A DNA stretch of 10,992 bases from Acidimicrobiaceae bacterium. GTDB taxonomy: Bacteria > Actinomycetota > Acidimicrobiia > Acidimicrobiales > RAAP-2. Under the pieces are notes generated by a model. The model ran no database searches. It was not told the DNA's origin and saw only the letters and a list, made by a program, of their open reading frames with translations. Location: assembly GCA_003135595.1 (NCBI GenBank), contig PLCI01000099.1, positions 568 to 11,559 of the forward strand. The letters are read 5' to 3'. A program made the translations under genes and the position numbers. Shown in pieces: positions 1 to 5,923 of the stretch (its first letter is position 1; every line of letters starts with the position of its first letter).

Positions 1-437
1 GCGGCGGTGTAGGTCGCCTTGATGGTCTCTTTCTTGGTGCGAAAGGCCTCCACCTGGGTCTGGAGCTTGGTGGCGGTGTCTTCGAGCTTGTTCTGCTGCT
101 CTTGGATCGAGGCGTGCTGGGTCTCGAGGTCCTTTAACTGGTTGGCGATGGCCTCGCGGCGCGTGAGAGCTTCACGCGCCAGCGGCTCGTTGCCCTGGGC
201 GAGGGCGGTCTTCGCCTGGCCCTGGAGCTTGTCGCCCTGCTTCTTCAGCTCGTTGGCCTGCAGCTCGATCCGCTTGCGCGCCGTCGCGACGTCGGCGACG
301 GCGCGACGGACCTTGGTGAGGTTCTCGAGCTGCTTGCTATAGGAGAGGTCGAGCGTCTCTCTCGGGTCCTCCATCCGGTCCAGCGCCTTGTTCGTCTTGG
401 CCTGGAAAATCGACATCAACCGCTGCCACGCGCCCAC
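1..437 (-). CDS. pspA: PspA/IM30 family protein, 3' end outside window
   Basis: The first 145 codons are present; the gene runs off the left edge. PspA/IM30 proteins are peripheral membrane proteins that bind stressed or leaky lipid bilayers and assemble into ESCRT-III-like polymers. Visible: a short amphipathic N-terminus (MGAWQRLMSIFQ), then a typical family stretch NKALDRMEDPRETLD at about residues 16-30. From there on there is long uninterrupted charged/Gln-rich coiled coil (KQLENLTKVRRAVADVATAR, then KRIELQANELKKQGDKLQGQ), and no membrane-spanning segment. I chose the GTG at 437 over the internal ATG at 416 because it is preceded by AAGGGAGG at a 4-nt spacing and restores the amphipathic helix expected before the coiled coil. 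A -10-like TAGGCT lies upstream at 458-463. The family assignment is firm; whether it responds to phage-shock-like stress here is inference. Confidence 0.88.
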   Translation of the reverse strand, partial: MGAWQRLMSIFQAKTNKALDRMEDPRETLDLSYSKQLENLTKVRRAVADVATARKRIELQANELKKQGDKLQGQAKTALAQGNEPLAREALTRREAIANQLKDLETQHASIQEQQNKLEDTATKLQTQVEAFRTKKETIKATYTA

Positions 438-457
438 CTGGCCTCCCTTCCCGGGAG

Positions 458-463
458 AGCCTA
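458..463 (-). promoter_or_regulatory. Probable -10 element for the PspA-family gene
   Basis: TAGGCT on the minus strand fits the TANNNT -10 consensus of actinobacterial housekeeping promoters. It would start transcription around 451, leaving a leader of about 14 nt that contains the AAGGGAGG ribosome site before the GTG at 437. No good -35 is visible. The same hexamer recurs ahead of the gene at the right end of the window. Confidence 0.5.
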
Positions 464-470
464 CGCCGTG

Positions 471-483
471 GGGTCTTCGACCC
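471..483. repeat. Small perfect inverted repeat upstream of the PspA gene
   Basis: GGGTC-TTC-GACCC forms a 5-bp perfect stem with a 3-nt loop. It lies between the stop of the membrane-protein gene (499) and the -10 box of the PspA gene, within that promoter's spacer/-35 area. There is no T-run, so it is not a canonical terminator. It could be a weak operator, a weak terminator for the purK operon, or chance. Confidence 0.3.
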
Positions 484-498
484 GACCCAACGCGCCGC

Positions 499-1155
499 TC
501 ACCACTCGTCCCACGCGACGACGTCGCTCGGGGGCGGCGCGGTCGCGGCTGCGTGGACGACCGCGATGAGGCACAGGCAGAATCCCAGGTTGAAGAGCAG
601 CTCGCCCTGCAAGAGGTAGTTGAACGAAGAGTCCGGCAGCGACAGCGCGCTGACGCCGCCGCCCGCGAGCTCGAGGGCGGCTGACGCGAGGACGCGGGCC
701 GTGGGCAGGATCGAGCAGAGCCAGACCGTGACGACCCCCTGGGCGAGCGCGAGCGAGACGCCAATCGTCATGTGGGTCCAGTTGAGCAGCGTGCCCTTGT
801 TGAAAGGCGTGACCAGGAGCGCGACGAAGAGGACCGGCATGCACCGCATCGCCAGCGAGAGTCGGTTGCCGAGCTGGTTGTCGGGGAGGCGGCGCACCGC
901 CGTAAGCATCCCGATGATCACGCAGGCGTAGCCGAGGAGGATCACCGGCAGCGTCGTCGAGCGCACCGAGAAGTACGAGATGCCGTCGTGCTCGGTGGTC
1001 GCGCTGTGGGAGATCGCGAGGCAGACCGCGACGCTCCCGAAGAACCCCGTGGAGCCCGCGATCAGCGGTCGCAGGGCCATGGCGTAGGACCGCTCGATCG
1101 GCTCGTCCGCCCCCTCGACCTCGATCACCGGTCGCGCGCACCGGACCGAGTCCAT
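499..1155 (-). CDS. Six-helix membrane protein of unknown function
   Basis: 218 residues; I do not recognise the family with confidence. Six hydrophobic segments are visible at about residues 29-49, 66-87, 104-118, 122-149, 152-172 and 178-203. They are separated by short loops, including RRLPDNQLGNRL after helix 2 and TPFNKGTLLNWTHM before helix 4. The C-terminus is acidic (SDVVAWDEW). The layout resembles small six-helix actinobacterial families such as DUF998, but this is only a resemblance. It is the last gene of the purK-purE-YdjC string, 9 nt after the 35-codon reading frame. The start is uncertain: the ATG at 1155 gives a 28-residue polar N-terminus without a clear ribosome site, and the ATG at 1080 (MALRPLIAG) just before helix 1 is an alternative. 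The reading frame itself is convincing from hydrophobicity pattern and G/C-rich third positions. Confidence 0.72.
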   Translation of the reverse strand: MDSVRCARPVIEVEGADEPIERSYAMALRPLIAGSTGFFGSVAVCLAISHSATTEHDGISYFSVRSTTLPVILLGYACVIIGMLTAVRRLPDNQLGNRLSLAMRCMPVLFVALLVTPFNKGTLLNWTHMTIGVSLALAQGVVTVWLCSILPTARVLASAALELAGGGVSALSLPDSSFNYLLQGELLFNLGFCLCLIAVVHAAATAPPPSDVVAWDEW

Positions 1156-1164
1156 GCCGCCACG

Positions 1165-1272
1165 TCAGGCCCCGAGGAACGTGAGGTGGATCGCCCCGGC
1201 GCTCTCGGCGAGGACGACCGCGACCGCGGCGGCGAGCACGCAGAGCAGCGCGACGCGCGCGGCCACGGGCAT
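1165..1272 (-). CDS. Possible 35-residue single-helix membrane peptide
   Basis: ATG to TGA, 35 residues, beginning MPVAARVALLCVLAAAVAVV. One strongly hydrophobic segment covers about residues 4-22, followed by a short tail (ESAGAIHLTFLGA). Every codon ends in G or C except the stop, as in neighbouring real genes. It starts 3 nt after the TGA of the YdjC-like gene and, unusually, in the same frame, so it could be an independent small membrane protein or a C-terminal membrane anchor of the YdjC protein cut off by a TGA. It ends 9 nt before the start of the six-helix membrane protein. The ribosome site is poor (TGAGG only 1 nt before ATG), so translation would have to be by coupling or reinitiation. 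No family recognised. Confidence 0.45.
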   Translation of the reverse strand: MPVAARVALLCVLAAAVAVVLAESAGAIHLTFLGA

Positions 1273-1275
1273 GCC

Positions 1276-2121
1276 TCAGCGCACCGAGACGGTCGGGCCG
1301 CGGGTGAGGTCGCGAACGACGGCCCAGGTCAGGGTGATCACGCCGGCTCGGGCGAGGTCGCTCGCGATCGAGCCGTCGCCGAGCATGCGTCCGAGGTCGC
1401 GAACCCGCTCGTCGGCGTCGGGGGCGACCGCGCGGAGCTCGTCGGTGTCGCGCGCAGGACGGACCACGAGCTCGGTCACGCCCTCGGGCAGGCTCGCCGC
1501 GAACGCGGCTGGGTCGTCCAAGAGCCCTGGCTTAGAGTGGCGCACGAAGTCGGCGTGTGCCACGCCCGCGTCGTCCACGAGCTCGTGCAGCGGGAAGCCG
1601 AACCGCGTGTCGTCGACCTGCTCGGGGAGCCGCAGGGGCAGGCCCGACTCCACGGCGAGCTCGACGAGCACGTCGAAGAGCGCGGGCGCGGCGAACAACG
1701 CGTCGTCGAGCACCGAGAGGTGGGTGGGCTCGACACCCAGGAGCACGGCGCGCTCGAGCTGCGCGCGGCACTCGCGACGCACCTCGTCGGGGTCGGCGTG
1801 GTCGTGGAGATCCTCGACGGTCGAAGGGAAGCCGCCGTCGCCACCGAGCAGCGACGGCGCGAACGTGACCGGACCCCAGCGGAACCGCGGGAGCCCCGCG
1901 GTGAGCGCGAGGTGGACGCCGACGTCGTGGTCACCCGCTCTGGACGCAGCCTCGAGTGCCCAGGGGGCCGGCACGACGAGCCCGGCCGACGTGGCGGCGC
2001 CGCGATCCAGCGTGTCGAGCACCCCCTCGGTCGTCGAGTGGCAGAGACCGAAGTCGTCAGCCGTCACGATGAGCGCGCGGTCGCCTGCGCCGAGACCGAG
2101 GCGCGAGCGCAGGGACGTCAC
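1276..2121 (-). CDS. ChbG/YdjC-like carbohydrate deacetylase homologue
   Basis: 281 residues, close to the usual length. YdjC/ChbG proteins have a distorted TIM-barrel and remove acetyl groups from N-acetylated sugars such as chitooligosaccharides, using a metal held by Asp and His. Visible: the hallmark ADDFG at residues 21-25 followed by LCHSTTEG, and VGVHLALT with His70 (second motif). The third motif, PTHLSVLDD at 132-140, keeps PTH but lacks the D-x-H normally seen just after it. The late HPG-like motif appears as VVRPA. The metal site may therefore be changed and the substrate is unknown. The ATG overlaps the purE stop by 4 nt (ATGA), indicating translational coupling in the purK-purE operon. 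No signal peptide is visible, so it is probably cytoplasmic. A hydrophobic 35-codon frame follows in phase after the stop. Confidence 0.8.
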   Translation of the reverse strand: MTSLRSRLGLGAGDRALIVTADDFGLCHSTTEGVLDTLDRGAATSAGLVVPAPWALEAASRAGDHDVGVHLALTAGLPRFRWGPVTFAPSLLGGDGGFPSTVEDLHDHADPDEVRRECRAQLERAVLLGVEPTHLSVLDDALFAAPALFDVLVELAVESGLPLRLPEQVDDTRFGFPLHELVDDAGVAHADFVRHSKPGLLDDPAAFAASLPEGVTELVVRPARDTDELRAVAPDADERVRDLGRMLGDGSIASDLARAGVITLTWAVVRDLTRGPTVSVR

Positions 2122-2612
2122 GTGCTCGCTCCGAGTCCCTCGTCCTGGGCGGTGGCCTCGGCAGCGAGCTGGTCGCGGTAGGCGGTCATGCGCTTGGCGA
2201 GTTCGTCGTCGCTCAACGCGAGGATCCTGACCGCGTGCAGCGCCGCGTTTGCGGCGCCGTTCACCGCCATCGTCGCGACGGGGACGCCGCGGGGCATCTG
2301 GACGATCGAGAGCAGCGAGTCAAGGCCGTCGAGCCGATCGAGCGCCACGGGCACGCCGATCACTGGCAGGGTCGTGGACGCGGCGAGCATGCCGGGCAGG
2401 TGCGCGGCGCCGCCGGCGCCGGCGATGAGGACGCGCAGCCCACGCTCCCTCGCGTCGTGGCCGTAGCGCAGCATCGCCTCTGGGGTTCGGTGCGCCGAGA
2501 CGACCCGGACCTCGCAGGTGACGTCGAAGGTCGCGAGCATGTCGGCGGCGGGCTGCATGATCGCGAGGTCCGACGAGCTGCCCATGACGATCCCGACGAG
2601 CGGCGCGGTCAT
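2118..2612 (-). CDS. purE: N5-carboxyaminoimidazole ribonucleotide mutase PurE
   Basis: Class I PurE, 164 residues (normal length). It converts N5-CAIR, the product of PurK, to CAIR in de novo purine synthesis; the family forms a cytoplasmic octamer. Motifs in order: VGIVMGSSSD (residues 6-15, phosphate-binding loop), VVSAHRTPE (37-45) containing the catalytic His41, IAGAGGAAHLPGM (63-75), and SIVQMPRGVPVAT (102-114). The C-terminal tail beyond about residue 145 is Ala/Glu-rich and less conserved. It overlaps purK by 4 nt upstream and the YdjC-like gene by 4 nt downstream, so the three are translated from one mRNA. The adjacent PurK supports the bacterial two-step route rather than the single-step class II AIR carboxylase. 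Confidence 0.97.
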   Translation of the reverse strand: MTAPLVGIVMGSSSDLAIMQPAADMLATFDVTCEVRVVSAHRTPEAMLRYGHDARERGLRVLIAGAGGAAHLPGMLAASTTLPVIGVPVALDRLDGLDSLLSIVQMPRGVPVATMAVNGAANAALHAVRILALSDDELAKRMTAYRDQLAAEATAQDEGLGAST

Positions 2613-3814
2613 CTGGTCGCTCCCGCTGCCGCCGGCACCGGTGTCCCGAGCGCTGCGGCCGCACGCCAGGCGACCCTCGCGGCCTCGTCGGCGTCGTCTC
2701 CCAGGACGGTCACGTGGCCCAGTTTCCTCCCCGGGCGCGGCGCCTTGCCATACAGGTGCAGCCTGGCCCGAGGCTCGGAGAGCGCGAGCGCGAGCGACGC
2801 GTCGTCGAGGATCCCCGAGGCCCCGCCGAAGACGTTCACGGTCGCGACCGCGCGCGCGGTGAGCGCGGTCGCCCCGAGCGGCAGATCGAGCACGGCGCGG
2901 AGGTGGTTCTCGAACTGGCTGGTGGTCGCGCCCTCGATCGTCCAGTGCCCCGAGTTGTGCGGCCGAAGCGCTACCTCGTTCACGAGGAGGCCCGTGTCGG
3001 TCTCGAACAGCTCGACGGCCATGACGCCGACGGCGCCGACGAGCTCGGCGGCCCGCGCCGCCAGCGCGCCGGCCTCCTTCGAGGTTGCCTCAGAGAGTCC
3101 CCCCGGGACGAGGACCTCGCGGCAGACGCCGTCGACCTGGGTCGTCTGGACCGCTCGGTACGCGACCGTGTCGCCGCCGGCCCGACGCACGACGAGCGCG
3201 GCGAGCTCGGTGAGGAACTCGATTGGCGCCTCGGCGACGACGACGGCGCCGGACTCGCGCCACGCGGCCACGGCGCCCGCAGCCTGGTCGAGTCGCGACG
3301 CGATCACGACCCCTCGCCCGTCGTAGCCACCCCGGGCGGCCTTGACGACCGGCACCCGATCGAGGCGCTCGGCGAAGGCGCGCAGCGCGGCCAGGTCCGA
3401 GTCCCGATCCGAGTCGAGGATGATGAACTCGGGGACCGCGAGCCCCGCGGCGGCGAACCGACGGCGCTGGAGCGCCTTGTCGACCGCGGCCTCCAGGGCT
3501 GCGCTCGAGGGGTGCACGCACCTGCCGGCCGACTCGAGTGCCCGGACCGCGTCAAGGTCGACGAGCTCGTGGTCGAACGTCACGACGTCGCTGCGCGCAG
3601 CCAGCTCGTGGAGCGCAGTCGGGTCCGTCGGGCTGCCGAGGACCACCTCGCTCGCCACGGACACCGCCGCGTCGTCCGGGCTCGACGCGAGCACGATCGT
3701 GTCGATGCCGAGCGCGCTCGCCGCCTCGCAGCACATGCGGGCGAGCTGGCCGGCGCCGACGAACCCGACTCGCGGCAGTCGTCGGCCGCCCTCTGTACGC
3801 TCGGGCACCGCCAC
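2609..3814 (-). CDS. purK: N5-carboxyaminoimidazole ribonucleotide synthase PurK
   Basis: 401 residues, ATP-grasp fold. It makes N5-CAIR from AIR, bicarbonate and ATP, feeding PurE encoded next. Visible: N-terminal Rossmann-like GFVGAGQLARM (residues 17-27); VVTFDHELVD (78-87), the actinobacterial form of the usual T-[YF]-E/D-x-E motif; the ATP-grasp core KAARGGYDGRGV (158-169); and the C-terminal signature NEVALRPHNSGHWTIEG (279-295) followed by TSQFENHLRAV and LPLG. The GTG at 3814 is chosen because TAGCCT sits exactly 6 nt upstream and no Shine-Dalgarno is visible, suggesting a leaderless mRNA; a second GTG two codons later is possible. It is the first gene of a minus-strand operon reaching to 499 and diverges from the LLM oxidoreductase with only 37 nt between start codons. 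Confidence 0.96.
   Translation of the reverse strand: MAVPERTEGGRRLPRVGFVGAGQLARMCCEAASALGIDTIVLASSPDDAAVSVASEVVLGSPTDPTALHELAARSDVVTFDHELVDLDAVRALESAGRCVHPSSAALEAAVDKALQRRRFAAAGLAVPEFIILDSDRDSDLAALRAFAERLDRVPVVKAARGGYDGRGVVIASRLDQAAGAVAAWRESGAVVVAEAPIEFLTELAALVVRRAGGDTVAYRAVQTTQVDGVCREVLVPGGLSEATSKEAGALAARAAELVGAVGVMAVELFETDTGLLVNEVALRPHNSGHWTIEGATTSQFENHLRAVLDLPLGATALTARAVATVNVFGGASGILDDASLALALSEPRARLHLYGKAPRPGRKLGHVTVLGDDADEAARVAWRAAAALGTPVPAAAGATR
3796..3801 (+). promoter_or_regulatory. Possible -10 element for the LLM oxidoreductase gene
   Basis: TACGCT on the plus strand, inside the first codons of purK. A start about 7 nt downstream would give a leader of some 44 nt holding the GAGGA ribosome site before the ATG at 3852. 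The identical hexamer occurs at two other likely promoters in this window (minus strand 5395-5400 and 6751-6756). No -35 is visible; moderate to low certainty. Confidence 0.35.
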
Positions 3815-3820
3815 CGCGGC

Positions 3821-3826
3821 AGGCTA
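3821..3826 (-). promoter_or_regulatory. Probable leaderless -10 element for purK
   Basis: TAGCCT on the minus strand ends 6 nt before the purK GTG at 3814. This is the spacing at which the start codon itself would be the first transcribed base. A weak -35 candidate (GTTCCT) lies 17 nt upstream at 3844-3849. There is no ribosome-binding site between box and start. Confidence 0.5.
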
Positions 3827-3851
3827 CCGGTCACCTAGAGATGAGGAACCC

Positions 3852-4760
3852 ATGCGACTCGGCACGAGCCTTGACACCGACCAGCCGATCGACGAGGTCA
3901 TCGCCGCGGCGCGCGCCGCCAAGGACGCGGGCTTCACGACCGTGTGGTCGTCCCAGATCTTCGGTGTGGACGCGCTCACGGTCCTCGCCGTCGTCGCCCG
4001 CGAGGTGGAGGGCATCGAGGTCGGGACTGCGGTCATCCCGATCCACCCGCGGCACCCCCAGATGCTCGCCCAGCAGGCGCTCACGGTGCAGGCGATCTCG
4101 AACGGTCGGCTCATTCTGGGCGTGGGGCTCTCGCACAAGGTCGTGGTCGAGGGCCTCTGGGGCTACAGCTACGACGCGCCCGCCACGTACATGCGCGAGT
4201 ACCTCGACGCGCTCGTGCCGATGCTGCGCGGCGAGACCGTGAGCGTGAAGGGCGAGCACGTGAGCGCGACGACGATCGGGCCGGTCGGCCCCGCGGTCAG
4301 CGCTGCGCCGCGGCTGCTCGTCGCAGCCCTCGGGCCGAAGATGCTGGCGCTCGCCGGCGCGGTCACCGACGGCACGGCGACGTGGATGACCGGCGTCGCG
4401 ACACTGCGTGACTACGTCGTGCCGACGATCCGCAAGGCTGCTGCCGACGCGGGCCGCCCCGACCCGACGATCGTCGCGACGCTGCCCGTGTGCTGCACCG
4501 ATGACGTGGCGGGCGCGTCCGAGCGCATCGACAAGGCCCTCGCGATCTACCCGACACTGCCGAGCTACAAGGCGATGCTCGACAGGGAAGGCGCGGCCGC
4601 GCCGTCCGACGTGGCGCTCGTCGGCACGAAGGACCGCATCATCGAGGGTCTCGGCGAGCTGGCCGACGCTGGCGTCACCCAGGCCGTCGCGGCGATCATG
4701 GGCTCGGCCGCCGAGCAGGAGGCGACGCTCGCGGCGATCCGCGAGTACCCGACGTCCTGA
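3852..4760 (+). CDS. LLM-class (F420-type) flavin/deazaflavin oxidoreductase
   Basis: 302 residues, one luciferase-like TIM-barrel domain over nearly the whole length. The family uses reduced F420 or FMN to move hydride to or from varied small substrates in the cytoplasm; the substrate here cannot be read. Visible: MRLGTSLDT at the N-terminus; AAKDAGFTTVWSSQ (about residues 22-35); the barrel strand EVGTAVIPIHPRHPQMLAQQ (about 56-75); the signature NGRLILGVGLSH (about 83-94); YMREYLDAL (about 113-121); and the late strand DGTATWMTG (about 173-181). In an actinobacterium these features favour F420 over FMN. I chose the ATG at 3852 because GAGGA lies 4 nt upstream and the product starts exactly at the first barrel strand; the open frame upstream is antisense to purK. 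It is convergent with the DsbA-like gene, with 3 nt between stop codons. Confidence 0.9.
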   Translation: MRLGTSLDTDQPIDEVIAAARAAKDAGFTTVWSSQIFGVDALTVLAVVAREVEGIEVGTAVIPIHPRHPQMLAQQALTVQAISNGRLILGVGLSHKVVVEGLWGYSYDAPATYMREYLDALVPMLRGETVSVKGEHVSATTIGPVGPAVSAAPRLLVAALGPKMLALAGAVTDGTATWMTGVATLRDYVVPTIRKAAADAGRPDPTIVATLPVCCTDDVAGASERIDKALAIYPTLPSYKAMLDREGAAAPSDVALVGTKDRIIEGLGELADAGVTQAVAAIMGSAAEQEATLAAIREYPTS

Positions 4761-4763
4761 GCC

Positions 4764-5369
4764 TCAGCGTGCGATCTTCGTGTGCTTGAACTCGTTGACG
4801 CGCGGGTTCTCGGTCAGCTGCGAGACGATCCACTCAATCGTCGCGATGGCGTCGTCACCCGACGCCGGGCGGTCCATCAGCCGGACGAAGACGGCGTCGC
4901 CGCCGGCGACGAACGTCGGCACGCCGAAGTGCGCGTGCTCGTCGGTGAGCCTGCGCCACGACTCGGCGAGCTCCTTGCGGGGTCCGCCGCCGTCGACGAC
5001 CTCGAACACCGACGCGGTGTCGAGACCGATCCCGTTCAGCACGTCGGCGACCTCGTCGCGCGACTTCAGCTTCACGCCGTGATCGAAGCGAGCCCGAAAG
5101 AGGGCGAGGTGCGCGTCCAGGTAGCGGTCGGGCCAGCCGTCGCGGATCGCGATGGAGGACTCGAGCGCGACCAGATCGGCCACCTTGTCGGGGTCATCCC
5201 AGACGTCTGGCGCCCCCTCGTCTTTGTGCACCTGTCGAAGTGCCCACGGCGTGAACGTCACGTCCCAGGTGGCTCCGCCCTGCAGGCCGGCGACCAGGTG
5301 CTCGTGGGCGATGTGCGCGAACGGGCAGAGGTAGTCGTACGACACCTCAAAGGCTGGGAGCTGTGACAT
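4764..5369 (-). CDS. DsbA-fold (FrnE-like) oxidoreductase, single active-site Cys
   Basis: 201 residues, DSBA-like thioredoxin fold with a helical insertion. Visible: first strand and active-site region FEVSYDYLCPFAHIA (residues 7-21), in which the expected CxxC is C15-P-F-A18, so there is one Cys only. The helical insert covers roughly 55-145, and the cis-proline loop GVPTFV is at 149-154. This set resembles the FrnE / 2-hydroxychromene-2-carboxylate isomerase branch, whose members act as cytoplasmic thiol oxidoreductases, isomerases or glutathione-type enzymes. No signal peptide is visible, so a cytoplasmic location is likely. The ATG at 5369 is supported by AAAGGA 9 nt upstream, and TACGCT at 5395-5400 is a plausible -10. 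It seems monocistronic: PAP2 ends 65 nt upstream and the convergent LLM gene ends 3 nt past the stop. Substrate unknown. Confidence 0.88.
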   Translation of the reverse strand: MSQLPAFEVSYDYLCPFAHIAHEHLVAGLQGGATWDVTFTPWALRQVHKDEGAPDVWDDPDKVADLVALESSIAIRDGWPDRYLDAHLALFRARFDHGVKLKSRDEVADVLNGIGLDTASVFEVVDGGGPRKELAESWRRLTDEHAHFGVPTFVAGGDAVFVRLMDRPASGDDAIATIEWIVSQLTENPRVNEFKHTKIAR

Positions 5370-5394
5370 CGATGCATCCTTTCGTCGTGCTCCA

Positions 5395-5400
5395 AGCGTA
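5395..5400 (-). promoter_or_regulatory. Probable -10 element for the DsbA-fold gene
   Basis: TACGCT on the minus strand, in the 65-nt gap after the PAP2 gene. It would give a leader of about 20 nt containing AAAGGA before the ATG at 5369. Hexamer identical to the one before the RecB-like nuclease gene. Confidence 0.45.
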
Positions 5401-5434
5401 GGGAGGCGGCCGGTCGGCGCGGCACCCCGCGTGG

Positions 5435-5923
5435 TCAGGGCACGATGACCGCGAGCGCCGCGCCGGCGGTCGCTCCCGCCGCGGCTCCAGCGAGCACGTC
5501 AGCGACTCGATGGTGCCCGACTACGACCCGGGCCCAGCCGACCAGCGACGCGACGAGGATCGCGAGGATGCGCCCGTGCCTCGTTCGCGGGAGCACCACT
5601 GCCGAGACGAAGGCTGCCAGCGTGTGGCCCGACGGGAAGCCCGACGACGACGGCGTCCTCGCCATCGTCGCGGCCGTGGCCGCATCACGCCGCGGCACGG
5701 CGAAGTAGTGCTTCAGCAGCCTTGTGAGGACGAGCGACGTGATGCCCGCCGCGCTCAGTCGCCGTAGAACCGCGACGACGGACGCTCGACCGTAGAGCAC
5801 CTGGACGACGCTGACCGCGACCCAGAGCGCCCCGAAGTCGCTTGCGATCGACACGGCATCGGCAACCTGGTGCACACGGCGCTGCGGCTCCGTCGGCTGC
5901 GAGTCGGACCCAGTCGTCGTCAC
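5435..5923 (-). CDS. PAP2-family membrane phosphatase
   Basis: 162 residues with about four hydrophobic segments (roughly 27-46, 53-71, 98-112, 118-160). PAP2 proteins dephosphorylate lipid phosphates such as phosphatidic acid, undecaprenyl or other polyprenyl diphosphates, with the active site facing the outside. The three phosphatase motifs are recognisable: KHYFAVPRR (K-x6-R with R in place of the usual final P), SSSGFPSGHTLAAF (PSGH), and ARVVVGHHRVADVLAG (R-x5-H-x3-D, with Ala replacing the usual leading Ser). The start is the GTG at 5923, which shares one base with the TAG of the upstream nuclease gene (TAGTG), so translation is probably coupled. A longer frame upstream of this GTG overlaps the nuclease gene in another frame and gives Arg/Ala-rich nonsense. 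The substrate cannot be inferred. Confidence 0.87.
   Translation of the reverse strand: MTTTGSDSQPTEPQRRVHQVADAVSIASDFGALWVAVSVVQVLYGRASVVAVLRRLSAAGITSLVLTRLLKHYFAVPRRDAATAATMARTPSSSGFPSGHTLAAFVSAVVLPRTRHGRILAILVASLVGWARVVVGHHRVADVLAGAAAGATAGAALAVIVP

Noticed and set aside
461..1141. A 226-codon minus-strand frame overlapping the six-helix protein
   Set aside because: Arg/His/Pro-rich product without hydrophobic pattern; the alternative frame has six clear membrane helices.
772..2181. A 469-codon open frame on the plus strand antisense to the YdjC-like and membrane genes
   Set aside because: Composition is Arg/Glu/His-rich repetitive nonsense typical of the complementary strand of high-GC genes; it overlaps recognisable genes on the minus strand and has no promoter or ribosome site.
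2714..3838. A 374-codon plus-strand open frame opposite purK
   Set aside because: It is a mirror of the purK coding frame; the protein is Arg/Asp-rich and has no domain, while purK opposite has every family motif.
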